The notes below the pieces were generated by a model. The model worked only from the letters and a program-made list of their open reading frames with translations, was not told the origin of the DNA and made no database searches. This document shows, one piece after another, positions 44,766-57,593 of a DNA stretch of 64,000 nucleotides (position 1 is its first letter; each line of letters starts with the position of its first letter). Source of the stretch: Notospermus geniculatus (Eukaryota; Nemertea; Pilidiophora; Heteronemertea; Lineidae); NCBI GenBank assembly GCA_002633025.1, contig NMRB01002799.1:1-64000 (forward strand), read 5' to 3'. A program made the translations under genes and the position numbers.

Positions 44766-47548
44766 GTATCTCATCTCATTGTACACTCGGATCAGTGGCC
44801 TCGCACTCAACCTATCGTTTTCAAGGGGGAACTTTGGTTTGAGGCTAGTACCACTGAATGATTGAGGGTAATTTCACAGGAGCAAAAAGGATATCTATTT
44901 TTGATAGGAGTTACATGTAATACATGTAGGATCACTGGTTGTTATTTATTGTACTGTAACTGTAAGCTGTTGATTTGATATTTTATCTGAGAATTGTAAC
45001 TTTTTAGACAACTACAGACAAAACTGCTGATTCATAACTTTTGTTAACTAATAGATAGAAGGTTCAGGTCTATTGCACAGAGGTGATGAACGGTACTACT
45101 AACATTTGTATAAACAACTTTTCCCCACCGTAATCAATTGGAGACAACCCCAATTTCATTGTGATGGGCAACAATCATGTCAATCCCTGGCAGGTGGTGG
45201 TACAACAGTGCAGGTTCGGTGTTTAAATCCACTAATGTAGGGTCAGAGGACAAGAGCAGCCTTTAGCTATATTCTTGGCTGATTGTCTGCAGGTTGTGAA
45301 TTAGGAGTCTACAAGTGCAATTTTTTCCAGGCTTTCTCAAGCACGAGTGAATACATGCAAAATGTGACAGATATTTCAAAGGTGTGCAAAAAACCTTGAT
45401 CTGTCTGTAATCTAAATTAATTAAAATTGTGTACATTTATCACACAAAATTGTGGCCTTCCTCTGTACACCAAGGCCCGTATGCATAAAAGTGGAATAAG
45501 CTTATTCCACCTTTATGCATACAGGCCCAGGGCACAATCTCTCAGTGTCTTGGTGGAATGCGCAGAAACCATTGGCCTTGACTGACAAGACTCGGGCCAA
45601 TCACTACCAGTACACACACTCCCTGGGTGGGGAGGTCTGGATGAAGTTAATGTGCATTCTATCCGAGGACGATGGACAGTTCATGACAATTTTGAGATCT
45701 GAGGACTTGCAACTATCAACACACGCATGCCCACATTTTGTGCTAGGTACCAATTGTCCCAGTTCCACAAGAGTAGACTCCCAACACAATCTCCTTGAAG
45801 TGATCCCTACTTTCAAGTCAGAAGTAAGAACTCGACCTCAACCCAGGTAGTGCATACCACAGTGGCTACCGTAATCTACAAAGCAGCAATTTTAACAACA
45901 AAACCCCAATATTTGCATAATCCTTTATTAGTATCGCCAGGCTGGTATGTACATGACATTGAAAATGAACAACGGACACAATTTTTCTTTAAAAGGAAGT
46001 TAATAACATCAAAACAGCGATCAGTGAAGGTCAGGGGCACAAGGACACAGAGTGGTAGTAGACGCAGGACCTTTGACAACCTGAGATGGCCGAGCCCACC
46101 AACTCCATTTTACAAAATTGTAGATAGGACGCCCTCAGAGGGGACATCGAAAATGTCCAAGCATACACTGTAATGTGTTGGTTACCATTGGAGACAAATA
46201 TTCTGCCATAACTTCATTTCATATGGACATGCAAGTCCCCGATGCATAGAAAGAACCCAACACCGTAGATTTCTTATCGAAGTCAGAATTCATGTTTGAC
46301 ATTCCTCCGATAATATCCTGAGAGACTCGAACCACTTCCAGCCCCTTCAAGTGTCAGAAATGGAGCATTAACTTTGTGTAGAGCCTGATGGTTCAGGAGG
46401 ACCAATGATGGTAGGCCAAGCCGGGTTAATACATGGAAAGCCAACCAACACCAATACACATCATGAGCATCCAATTTTGCTCGACTGCCAAAGAGACAAA
46501 GGAACAGGAGACCACTATGACTGTTTTTGATGACGATGCTATCGATGGAATATGATCAAATGATTGTTTGCACATATACCTGAAGGTAAGGAGAGGGGAA
46601 CTCCACATCCCACCACCGTGAATGCACCCTGAAGGTTCAGAGACTCAGCTAGCATGACGTTCATCGAAATCATGAACTTAAATTGATAAGACGCACCGAC
46701 TTAGAGATTGTTAATTGTTAAGACTAACTATGGATGTCACCCAAATGACACCACCCCCTCCAAACATACATGTACCACCCTCTTGTATTGTAACAACTAC
46801 AGGAACAAGAACATATAAAATCAAACGAAAAATTAAGTCTTATTGTCAAATTACATAAAATAAAGAGGACTTTCCCTAAAACTGTAACACAAGACAGAAC
46901 TACCGGTAATATCATTTTTAAATTCTTCGACCGAGTCTCTCAGTATAAGCATCAGCTGGATACATTACGGAGTTCACTGAACTGCTCAATACCCGCCATT
47001 ACTTTGAATGAAATAAAAATAAAAGGCAATATGATTATAATAATGTCAAAATTTATCCCAGCATCTACCGCATCATTATTTTATTGCCTATCAGAGACAC
47101 ATTCTGCAAATCCATGCAGGCGTAGCCCCCCTCCCCCATACATCTTTCACCATAATAACCACCCATTGACATGTCTTCTGGCATGTAAATTAAAACAACC
47201 ATAATCCTCCAAGCAAAGCTGCAAAAGGAATCACACATCCAACCAAAGTGATAACTAGGATGAAAGAACTGCGAGGAAGAAATACCTCATTTTGCCTTTC
47301 TAACCACCAATCAATACATACTTCATCAATATTTCAGTAGAGATTTAAAAGGGACATGACTTGAATTTTGGCCCAATAATGCGCAAAGTTCAACTCGGTA
47401 TGATCACCTAAACCCTGAAAATATTGAGAGGCAACCAATTCCAGCGATACGTTCTGATCACCACAGCAAACAGTCCGAGGTCTATCGGAATGCATACTGA
47501 TCATTTCACTCAGAAAACTTCAGGCAAAGGTGTTCCGAGTAAATCAAT
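44766..47548. other. Gene-poor stretch
   Basis: Holds the 55-bp hairpin at 45474 and scattered A/T-rich sequence; AATAAA occurs near 46858. An open frame at 45515-45850 begins right after the hairpin but shows no domain or splice support. Confidence 0.4.
45474..45528. repeat. Short near-perfect hairpin
   Basis: GGCCCGTATGCATAAAAGTG, then GAATAAGCTTATTC at the centre, closing with CACCTTTATGCATACAGGCC. A foldback with almost no loop, with arms like the 651, 38198 and 54946 elements. Confidence 0.85.
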
Positions 47549-48115
47549 TACTGTAAAACGGGAAATTTTCGCGGACGTTTTAATTTTGCGGTCTTTGCAA
47601 ATTTAATACGCGTAAAAATATTTTCCATTCAACATTGTCGGCACAACCGCAAAAATAAGACACAATTTGCATAATGCTAGTACTTGCCAATAAATCGCGC
47701 TGAAACTTGCAACTCGGTAAACTCCACACATTCAGAATAGTGTTCTGATCATCCGATACTCGCGTTGAAGATGAGCCGGCCGTCATTAGTGGCGAATACT
47801 TATGGTCCCAAACCAGACACAACAAAGCCACGTGGTCAGTCTCCAGTCAAAACAAGAGCACATGGAACTTCGGGGCTCCTGAAACTGCTTGTATTTATTT
47901 ATGAATGAAACTGCTTCCCATATAGGATGATGGTGGCCTGAATGCCGGGAAATCACGTCTACGGCTCTGTAAATTTGTTGCAATGCATTTTAATTTTGCG
48001 GTTTTTGCGGCGCCAAGCTGTCCGCAAATTATAAAGGCGCAAAATATTATTCTCGGGCAGAAATACTGAGGGTCCGCGAAAAAAACCATCCGCAAAAATT
48101 TCCCGTTTTACAGTA
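47549..48115. mobile_element. TIR element with TACTGTAAAACGGG ends
   Basis: TACTGTAAAACGGGAAATTT at the left and AAATTTCCCGTTTTACAGTA at the right, with sub-terminal TTTTAATTTTGCGG repeats in both halves. 567 bp, no transposase. The outer TA on each side fits a TA target duplication, as in Tc1/mariner MITEs. Confidence 0.82.
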
Positions 48116-48658
48116 TTGACCATGTTGACGAGGAACAAAACCATTGAAAAATGGAATCAGGGAATAGTAAGTCAAAGCTGAAGTTGAAAATGACCAAAAA
48201 ATATATGAGATGAGAATGATAAGGGTACGTGAAATAACTGGCTACACATCAATTAATATAATTGCAATAATTGTAGCACAGGCGGCCTAGTTTACTCATT
48301 TAAATTATTTTGGAACATGCAGTTAGTATAACATGTAATATTTATTTTATCATAGTTTTATTAAACAGCATCCACTCTTCACCAAGTTTTGTAATCTTGA
48401 GAAATCCCAGAAACTCCCTCGGCTGCAATGATTGAAATTCATGAGAACACTTCCAAATTTGCCAGAATAAGTAATAAATAAACCCGGCGTCTCTCTCTCT
48501 CCTCGCCCTTTTATTTCGCATTACATGTAAGTTTCCTGTCCACATGACATCGTTATAAAATCTAATTGCATTGTTTTCTAAGTTCACAGATTTATTAGAT
48601 CCTTTAACGAATCCATTCATGAATCAACACCAAGTCTTCAGCAAAACATACAAATGTC

Positions 48659-48664
48659 TTTATT
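48659..48664 (-). terminator. Candidate polyadenylation signal of akirin
   Basis: AATAAA on the minus strand 33 bases after the akirin stop. A longer 3' UTR is possible. Confidence 0.4.
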
Positions 48665-48696
48665 TATGAATAATGCAGGTCCATTCTGTAGCTAGA

Positions 48697-51167
48697 TTAT
48701 GATACATCTGAAAAGAGAGAGAACATTCGTCAGTGAAAACATTCAAGAACGTGACAGTTTTTTGTATGAGACCAATCAAATGAAGACTAAGTGGGAAGAG
48801 GTACGTTGTAGTCGAATTTGGGTTTTAGGCCTACGGGATATAGGCCTGAGCGAGCCCAAAACAAGGTCTCATAACATCACAGTTTGGCCTAATGTGCCTC
48901 AACTCGGTTAACACTGCAGAGGAGGCATCCAGCTGAGTGCCAAATGGAAAGAGCCTATGTGGCCTCTGCCCAAAAATTCAATTGGCAGTGAAAGCTCATG
49001 CTTATTTGCACTCAATTCTGGAGTCCTGACACAACACACATGAATGTCTGGAATAGCTATGAATTATAACAACAGGAAACCACAGTACATGTAACTTGGA
49101 CTGGGTCAGACTACTTTTGTCTTTTCAATTGGCCTACCATTTGTCAATGGAAGTCATTTCTCTATGTTCAAAATCTACCAGTAAATCACCCAATATCTGT
49201 GGCAGAACAGATTCACACATGATACATAGGCCTGTCCTACGGAGTGACACTTGATAGGCCTACTGCATTCATTCAAATGATGTATAGTATATTCTTTATC
49301 AAATGATACATTATGTAGAATAGGGCATATCAATGTTTCTAGCATAAAACACGGTTGCTTTTGAAGCAACAACAAAGTATCACACTAAACTAAGCTCCAC
49401 TACCAGTGGTGGCCTTCCGTCAATGTGTCTGCTTTATTTTTAACCTCAATGCCAACAGTTTGAGGGGTTACAAAAACAATACATGTAGTTCATCAACAAC
49501 ATCATTACAATACAATAATCTTTTTTGCCAATCTAGTACATTTTCATCAATTGCTCAGTTACTGCTCAACAACAACAAACTGACTTGCTGCGCTTCAGAA
49601 TCGAAAAACAGCTACATGTATGACAATGATATAATTATTAACTAGCACCAGCAAGTTTGTTTTTCAAAAACACATTTAACGGTACTCAAGTTTCCCAATT
49701 TTTTCCTATACTTACAGCTTAGAGGGGATTCTTGAAATCTTCGCTGGATTTGGTCATGATTGAACTTTAAGAAAGCCTCATATTGTTCTGAAATGAAATG
49801 AAAAGGGTCACACATTCACAGATGACAACCTGGGTGGGAAAAACTTTCACACATAGCCTAGAATTTAGAAAACGTCAATCATCAAGGTCAACTTAGTTAC
49901 CACCGAACAATGATCATAAGTAACACCATCATTCATATTCTCGGATCATTATATATAAATGAAAGATCCCAGTTCCAAGTCAGAATTCACCACTCTTTAA
50001 TACTTACCAGCAAGTTTGCAAGTCAAAACATTATCATAATCCTCCCTAATTTGTTCCTCACGTTCCTTGAGCATCCTTTCACAGAACATGCTGACCTGAC
50101 GAAATGTAAATAGGGGAGCATCACGTTTACTTGGTGATAATGCATTGAAGAAACTTGATGAACTGCTTTCCATGTTAGCGTCATTATGATCACTGTTTTC
50201 ACTTGCACTATCTGATTGTTCGTGTATTAGATTGCTAGATGATGGTCCCGCTCCCTGACTTGTGGATGCTCCAGCTGGAAAATGTAGTTGCTTCCTTCTC
50301 TGCATTCGTTTGATTTCAGCTGAGAGGCGTGCCGCTATGTGTTCTGAAAAGACAAAATTTAATTTTCATTAGCAGTGTTTCCGCAAGAAGGTACTAAGGG
50401 TACTATGATAGTACCCTCAAAGGAACAAAAAAGGGCCATTTTCTTTAAATTCATGGGGTTTTTGCAGATTTTGAAGAAATTAGTACCCTCAAAAAAAATT
50501 CTGGCAGAAACCCTAATTAGGTCCTGAAATTAGGCTCATTTTTAATGAATGAATGATCAATGGAGGTCACCTTACCACCTCAACCTTTCTTTTGTTTTCA
50601 TTATCATTCAGCTAGGCTAGGGCCAGGCCTACGGAGTACGGCAGGCCAAAAAAAAACTCAAACGACAAACATTATTATTATAAACAAAGTAAGTCTGAAA
50701 GAAAGGGTGCACACAGCTGCAATGTCTGCATACCCCCTGCGCGTGCGTGGCCCTGCGTCATCCGCGTAATGCGTACACCCTCTCTGTGTACGGCAAGATA
50801 GAACAGTAGTATAAATCTGTAGGCTACCCGTCGCCGCCATGTACATAATAGGCTAACACCGTGTACAATACATACCGGTACGTGCAGTGCAGGTATGTAC
50901 AGTACACTGATGTATTACGCCTACACAGTACACTGCACAGCTGGTTGTTGGCTTCGCGTTTGAGGAAATCGTTCTGGAAATGGGTTTACCTGGCTTAAAT
51001 TTCGGACTAACATCACTGAATGGCGATGGTTTGACTTGATGTAGTTTCGTCGGAGGAACTGACGGAGAGACTGTCATGGGCATACATCTCCTTCGTTTCG
51101 GAGATCGAGAGGATGGGCTGAGAAGTGGGTCGAATTCGTAGCTTCGTTTGAGTGTAGCACAGGCCAT
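48697..51167 (-). CDS. akirin: Akirin, nuclear regulator of immune and developmental transcription
   Basis: Exons on the minus strand: 51167-50990, 50343-50008, 49787-49716 and a terminal coding piece 48707-48697 that supplies only V-S and TAA. Phases agree and give 198 aa, the usual length. The N-terminus M-A-C-A-T-L-K-R and the bipartite nuclear signal S-P-K-R-R-R-C-M-P are hallmarks. The middle is Ser-rich. The C-terminal helix (F-T-F-R-Q-V, then [13 protein letters not shown]) and the ending S-Y-V-S match the family. Akirin bridges NF-kB/Rel or Twist-type factors to SWI/SNF remodelling and nuclear proteasome import in flies and vertebrates. It is divergent from RMI1, with 666 bp between start codons. 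Confidence 0.95.
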
Positions 51168-51833
51168 CTTGGAAACAGTGGACAATGGTTATTCCAGACA
51201 AAACTACACTCGCTATCAGTAATTTCGTAATAAAATAACACACGTAGCACTTCAAGTAAGAAGTGCACTAAAAGTGTGTCCACGGATGGCTTCAACAGAT
51301 CGTGTTTATTCAGTGATTTTGCGGATAGAATGAGAGAAAGTTGGGAACGCCGGACAAAGATGGCTGTTCAAGCCTCTTGTTTTCAAAACGAGCCTCGGTT
51401 TGGATCTGCTCTTCCTAGACTGGTTCTTTACCCTGGAGCCGCTCCGCTGATTACGGGAAGGACCGGGGACCAGTCTACTGCCCTCAGAAACACACGGTCA
51501 CAATGGAACTGGTGTTGTGAGACTTTAGCGAAAAACGACGATTCAAAATGGAGGCAAATTGAAATGATTGTTGTCAAACATGTCAAAAATTCTCTGAAAA
51601 TGCGTTTATTTGACAGCTCAGAACACTTGGAGGGGCACTAACATAGGCCTAGTTATTTACCGTATACAGTCGACTTGTGTGTTAAATCAAAAAATAATCC
51701 ACATTTCCTAGCCATATTGAGTGCAGAAGTAAAAGCCTGCTGCTAGCAGCTGGCTAGGCCACACCACAAAAATAACTCAGAACTGGCTTCTTCAATTTCT
51801 TGTCATGCTTGCTTCACATGATTGATTGAGATC
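51168..51833. promoter_or_regulatory. Shared (bidirectional) promoter region of akirin and RMI1
   Basis: The two ATGs point away from each other across 666 bp. A 121-aa open frame (51276-51641) inside it has no homology I recognise and is probably chance or 5' UTR. A remnant of the AGACTGGTCCC foldback family sits near 51415-51480. Confidence 0.6.
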
Positions 51834-53550
51834 ATGACAAGTTTCAGTCCTACTCTAACGGTGAACTCTTGGTTGAAAAGCCAATACATTCATGTGTCAC
51901 AAGAATGGGTGGACGCTGCCATCAACTGGTTACATGAGGAGAATCAGGTGAGATATTTCATTGTTTTGTTGTTCCTTCAGTGAAGACTTCAGTCACTGAC
52001 ACGACTGACAATGACATGGCTGACATAGGCCTATGGGGGGGGGGGGGAGGTTATCACAGTTAGGCCTAATTGCCATATCTGTCAGACTTTAAGCTTTAGG
52101 CCTCATGGCCTGGGGCTGTTTTATTCAGCCTTTTTGCGAGCCTGCAATTTAACATCATTTTAAACCTATGCCTGTGGCTTTATTTGTTGATATTTCAATC
52201 TTCCAGGGTCAAAGGATACCTCCAGAACAGCTTAAACCAATGGTGTATGAACAATGGCTGCTGGGAGATTTAGGAGAAATCGGTTGTCCATGTCTTCCTG
52301 TGGGTTTGGCACAGGCAGAAAAGATGGTTCTGAATGGCTGCTATAGTGTACAGGTATGTTGATTTCAGTGTCATAAAATTAATCTCATTTTACCAAGGAT
52401 GAACATTAAGACTATTTAATGGGAGCTTTCTGGCTGTTATCACTCTAAGACTACAGTGAGGTGACTTTTGAACTGGAAGAAAAACTTTCATTTCATTGCA
52501 GATTAATTCAATCAAAGATGCCAGTGTCTCGCATTATTCACAGCTACAGAAACTGAAGGGAACGGAAAATGAAAATGCAGCCGTATCCGCTGCAGAACCC
52601 AGCCAACCTTTTGTAAGTCACACAAAACCTAATGCCAATCTCTTGTTTGTGAAGTTGGGACTTCAGTCATGTCAGTGCTAAGCATTCATACAGACATTCA
52701 GAGAAAACCAATGCCCCTTGAGAAAATATGGGTCATAATAGTCCCCTCTATTTGATAAGAATGAGTCTACTGGGGGGGGGGGGGGGTACCCAACACCTAA
52801 GTGGTGACAGGCACTCCTTTCACAGCTGCCATTTCTTTTATGTAATTTGCTGCCTTTTTCAGTGGGAACCAAAACCAAGTAGAATGTTGAAGCTGCAGCT
52901 GACTGACGGCAGTCAGATTGTTGAGGCTATGGAACACAAGCCAATTAAGTCACTGAGCACATCAACACCACCAGGTACAAAGGTAGGTCCTGGTTAATTG
53001 CTTGCACTGCCCTTGTTGTCCCCCCCCCCCCAGCAGTTATTTCTGTAGCGTTTGGCAGATGGGTAACTATTTCTTTATTTCTCTCATTAGATTACTCTTA
53101 AAGGGCCAATACTCTCCAGAATCGGAGTCTTGCTGTTGAGTGGTGATCAAGTACAGGTGCTTGGAGGGGAAGTTGACACCCTTATCCAGGAGAATAGTCA
53201 AATTTGTCTGATGGAACGTGCCTTGTAAGTCTTGCCTTGAATTAAAGGAACTTCAGATTGGTTCTGAAAACATGAATGCCTGTACTTCAAAGGTGAAGGC
53301 TTAAGTCCTGATTGCACCCTGTCCTAGTTACCCTCTGGGATGGGACTGATGGCAAATTTGTTGCTAGAAGTCTAGCATGTGAAAGTCCCTGCCCTTTTTC
53401 GGAAAGGTCTGTACCTGTGAACCTGGGGATTCTTTTTGCTTGGCATTGATAGTTGCTGCTTTTCTTTTCAGGAATGTTGAACCTACTGTCGTGGAAGGTG
53501 AAGAGGATATAGACGATGAAATCCCTGATGAATTTCTCCAGGACATGTAG
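51834..53550 (+). CDS. RMI1: RMI1, RecQ-mediated genome instability protein 1 (short form)
   Basis: Exons: 51834-51947, 52207-52353, 52502-52612, 52863-52982, 53091-53224, 53472-53550; phases agree and give 234 aa. The N-terminal helical region (DUF1767; W-V-D-A-A-I-N-W-L, then Q-W-L-L-G-D-L) is followed by the OB fold: Y-S-V-Q-I-N-S-I, the P-S-R-M-L-K-L-Q-L-T-D-G strand, P-P-G-T-K, and V-L-G-G-E-V-D. RMI1 binds topoisomerase III-alpha and BLM and promotes dissolution of double Holliday junctions. Vertebrate RMI1 is about 625 aa with a second OB fold that binds RMI2. This protein stops after OB1 plus a short acidic tail, like the 241-aa yeast protein. AATAAA follows 80 bases after the stop. 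Confidence 0.93.
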
Positions 53551-53629
53551 TCTATGACGATACCAAATACAATTTGTGGTATTTAGTTTATTTTCATTAA
53601 CTGTATAGAAAAATAGGATGTATTCTTGT

Positions 53630-53635
53630 AATAAA
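53630..53635 (+). terminator. Polyadenylation signal of RMI1
   Basis: AATAAA 80 bases downstream of the TAG, followed by a GT/T-rich stretch. This supports the end of the short RMI1 transcript here. Confidence 0.75.
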
Positions 53636-53896
53636 AGGTGTTTCTTCAAATTGGCCTGAGGCTCAGTTTTGTAGAGTTTGGACACAATGGATCGGTGTGA
53701 TGTGGTGGTAAGACAAGGCAGTTGGAGGGAGGTCGGGGGGGGGGGGTGACATGGCACCAGACAGTCAGTGGAGGTGATGGCCCTAACCAACTATCTTTAA
53801 GTCCCGTACGCATTCAGTCCTTTCTTCTTATATCAATCATTATGATCTCGAACATACAAAACACAACTAACAAGTTAGTATATGTAAATGACAAAC

Positions 53897-56800
53897 TTTA
53901 TTTTCATTATTGCTGAACTGATTAATTCAGAGATAAAACTGCACAAAGTCTCGGTTGAATCTCTCACGTGGCAGATACATTACCAAGAAGTAAATGATCA
54001 TCTTTATAATATTCTCAAAAGGTACAACACCAAAAGTGTCATCGCAGTACACAGGAATTAAAATTATGTATCGCCTTTGAGGAATACTACAAGAAAATGA
54101 ATCTAAAAGTGTTTATAACTTCCAGAGTAAAATGTATCTGTGATATTGGGAGATGAAAATGTGGGTATGGGTTTTCATGACCATCCGACTGCAGCAGCTG
54201 AAGTAGGAGGCCCAAGTTGCAGACTAAATATGTGCCATGATTTTCTATAGATTACTGGTATTTGGGTTGTACCTGGCCAGAGCAGATGAGCACCAAGTCA
54301 GCAGCTACGTCTGTACCGGTACCTCCCCAGCATTACATTTTTCTGTGAATCTGACAACATGAAAACCCTGTCAATTTAGCATATTGGTATTATATAGACT
54401 TGTATGAGGAATTTATAAATGATAAATGAAGTAAATGGAACGTAATATAAAATAACCATATTGCCGAGTAAAAAAATCGTTATTGGTTCGCTATATATTT
54501 TTAATGTACAAGAAGCTAGTCGAAAAAGGTGAAATTCTCGAACTCGTCATTTGAAAATCTGACCATGATGGGTGCGACACTGGTGCAACCGAATAGATTG
54601 AACTCCGAAGATTTTTCATGGTTCCATTAGACCTGATATGTAACTGAGATAGTTTGAACAGACATGAGGAAAGAAATCTCTGAACTTTGTTGTGATTTTC
54701 TTAAAGTGGGTGCAAATTTAGGTGGAATTGTTTGGAAACACCTGATCCTTCAAAGTTGTTTGTGTGACGTTGGAACAGTGAAGTCTATGTGCATGTACAC
54801 GCATAGAAAATGGTCATCTACATGTGCTGGACGAGTGAACCAAACACAGTCACAGATGAAGAAAGAATTAAGTGACAAAACAAGCAATCTGATCCATACA
54901 AGCGGAAAATAGATTTGCAAAAGTTGGCTTTCTTAGTAGGACAAGGGCTGGTATTCATAAAAGGTAGCAAATGCTTTTACTCTAAGTTTTGTGGTACCGG
55001 TACATTTACATTGGACCTCGCTGTGCAAATCTTAAGTAAAAGCATTTGCTAACTTCTATGAATACCAGCCATTATATCAGATTAATTCTGTGACATCAAA
55101 CAGGGATGTCAGCAGGTTCAAGGTGAAATCGGAAATACACATTATGTAAGGTAATTTTGAATCAAGAAATCTTATTAGCCGGGATCATGGAATTCATCTT
55201 CCCGTATCACGAGGCAAGGATGGCAACAGTTTCTTGATGCATCAGTAAGTAAGAATCTATTGAAAGCCTTGCCTCTATTTGAACAGAACTGAATAGACCA
55301 TGAGAAGAGGGTACAGTAAGAATTTCTGCTAAGTTTTTGAGCCCTGCTCGTGTCACACCCCAGATTTCAGTCAAGTTCTTCTACATTCCTTATAGTTACT
55401 GACTAGTGGTGAAGTGTTACTCTATCCTTTCTACTTACGGTCAGTTACCTGAAAACGCAATGATATGTATTAAAATTTACAGGTGGTAAGACCATGGTTA
55501 TTAAAATATTAAACATTATGTACACAATAATACAGCTCCTGCGACACAACAAATTCCTATGCATCATCCATTTAGCGGGATATAACACATTGTGGACAAT
55601 ACCAATCTCCGTACACACCCTGAATCACCAAATAAATAGACAGATGACAGCCTGGAGATTGAGGGATGACAGACAAACTCCTATTTCACAAATTAAGGGC
55701 TGATGGCCCTGCACATCATCGTGATCCAATCCTCACAATTATATTCATTTTCCAACAGAAATCATTATCAATTCTAAGCTTTCAAGCTCACTAAAAGATA
55801 CCAAATCATTTAAAAACCGATAAAACCTAGCATTTCTGATCGCAATCAAAACAACTGGCAATCGCAGTTGACACAACTCTAAGAGTCATATGTAATGGAC
55901 CAATAGTTTCAAATTACTCAACTGATATGTGTTGTACATCACAGAAAAAATTCTTTAAATTTCTACAACAAAAAAGAATCTTGCATGCATGTCTTTCTCT
56001 TTATATGATAAAATCTGGACAAGGGGAGTAGAACGCCGGGGAGGGAATAAGATAATCAATGGACGAATTCCCACCCAGAGTGCCTGTGGAGACCGAGGAC
56101 GGCATTCAGTCTGGTTGGATGGAAAATCTGAAATTCCTTTTTCTGAAAATCGAGCACGATATACACCGAGCTTTGTCAGTCGAAGGCAACTGATAAAATC
56201 ATTGAGATTGCCCAACATCACCAAAGGCAACCAAGAACTGTAGTTAACTCTGTCACAGTCATCACTGAGCACCATTTTTGGACAGGTAGTGACTGTAAAT
56301 CTTGGACAGGTGTGCTCAGCGAAGAGGACTACAAGAGCTTGATGAAAAGGGCCCCTGCTTGGACGTCGCTACTGAACTTTGACAATAACAAGACATGATA
56401 TGTGTGGACTCTGGTCAAGAACCAGGACGGTTTTTTGAATAGCATCGACAATTACTGTTAACATTGATAAGCACATTAGATTTGGAATGTTTCAGGTGAA
56501 ATACGATCTGGACTGAATAACAAGATAACGACCGACAGCTAGTAACAAAAACCTCAAAATAAGAAAACTACCAGAAATTCTATCGCTAAATATTGGTCGG
56601 GACGGCCATTATTTATGAAGGACGAACTTTAAATCGGAAACATTGGACTGATATGTTTAAAGGATCGTTGAATGGATCCCTGAAAGAACATGAAGACAAG
56701 TATATTGGATATATCTGAGATGAAAATTTCAAATGTTTCCAGAGGCTGGGCGAGATGCAGTTTAGGCCTCAGTATACAGAACTTTAACGAGAGCCTTCCA

Positions 56801-57593
56801 TTATGAGAGCGTGGAGAACTGTCCACCTATTTACCCGCGATACAATGCAAATCCATTTCAACATGCAGCGACTTGAAATAAACAACCATTATCTGAATAC
56901 TGATTACGTAGTGATATACATGTATATATGAATATGCTCTTCGCTGACAAATTACGCTGTGAAAAAGTAAACATACAAAATTTCAAATTTTCAAGGTGAA
57001 GAATGCCAGTTGTGCCTAGATCAAATAACTGAGTATAAAGCCATGCATATCATACAAATTCATGCATTTTAGACCGACCTGATCACCTATAGTTTATGCA
57101 CGTTCAATCTCAATTTCGTGTCATTGATATGAAAGTAAAATTTTCAGACACAAGGCCAGGAAACAATGTGAAAATTCATGAGAATGGCCTGCATCGCTTG
57201 ATTTATTCAACAAGGTCAACAAGTAACAATCAGCAGAGAGACCACAGTCAACCCGCCAAGCCCTGGTTTTCTCAGTCATCTCAAACTCTTTCCGTGCCAA
57301 GTTTAAGCAGACGGAGACTTCTTCAATCGCTTATACTGCAAATGAAAATTTGACAAAAAAATATTTGAAGAAAGGTCATTTATTGTTGATGTGCCTCCAA
57401 ATACTTGTCAAAATTTTCACCTCTTGGCGAACACAGCACCGAAAATCATCAAATGCAAGTCTGATTGACTGAGTCAAACCAAGGAAAGGAAGGTTGAATT
57501 GAGCCGTCGTTCGCACCGCCAAACATCCCCAGATTGTCCATCTGAAACCCTTTTGATTATATTGGCACCTCACATAACTTTGTGACATGTTCT
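53897..57593 (-). other. Probable long 3' UTR of afadin
   Basis: No coding region is supported here on either strand. The region lies between the afadin stop (57594) and an AATAAA on the minus strand at 53897-53902, only about 260 bases from the RMI1 poly(A) signal. It contains the foldback at 54946. Assignment as one 3' UTR is inferred from layout. Confidence 0.45.
54946..55070. repeat. Foldback with GGCTGGTATTCATA arms
   Basis: GGCTGGTATTCATAAAAG and TTCTATGAATACCAGCC at the ends; inner arms TAGCAAATGCTTTTAC and GTAAAAGCATTTGCTA pair. Confidence 0.82.

Noticed and set aside
45515-45850. 111-aa open frame after the 45474 hairpin
   Set aside because: No family, no splice sites; the frame starts at the repeat edge.
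51276-51641. 121-aa open frame between akirin and RMI1
   Set aside because: No homology or splice support. It overlaps a foldback remnant and the shared promoter.
53287-53790. 167-aa minus-strand open frame
   Set aside because: It is antisense to RMI1 exon 6, its flanking intron and the 3' UTR, and its composition is not protein-like.
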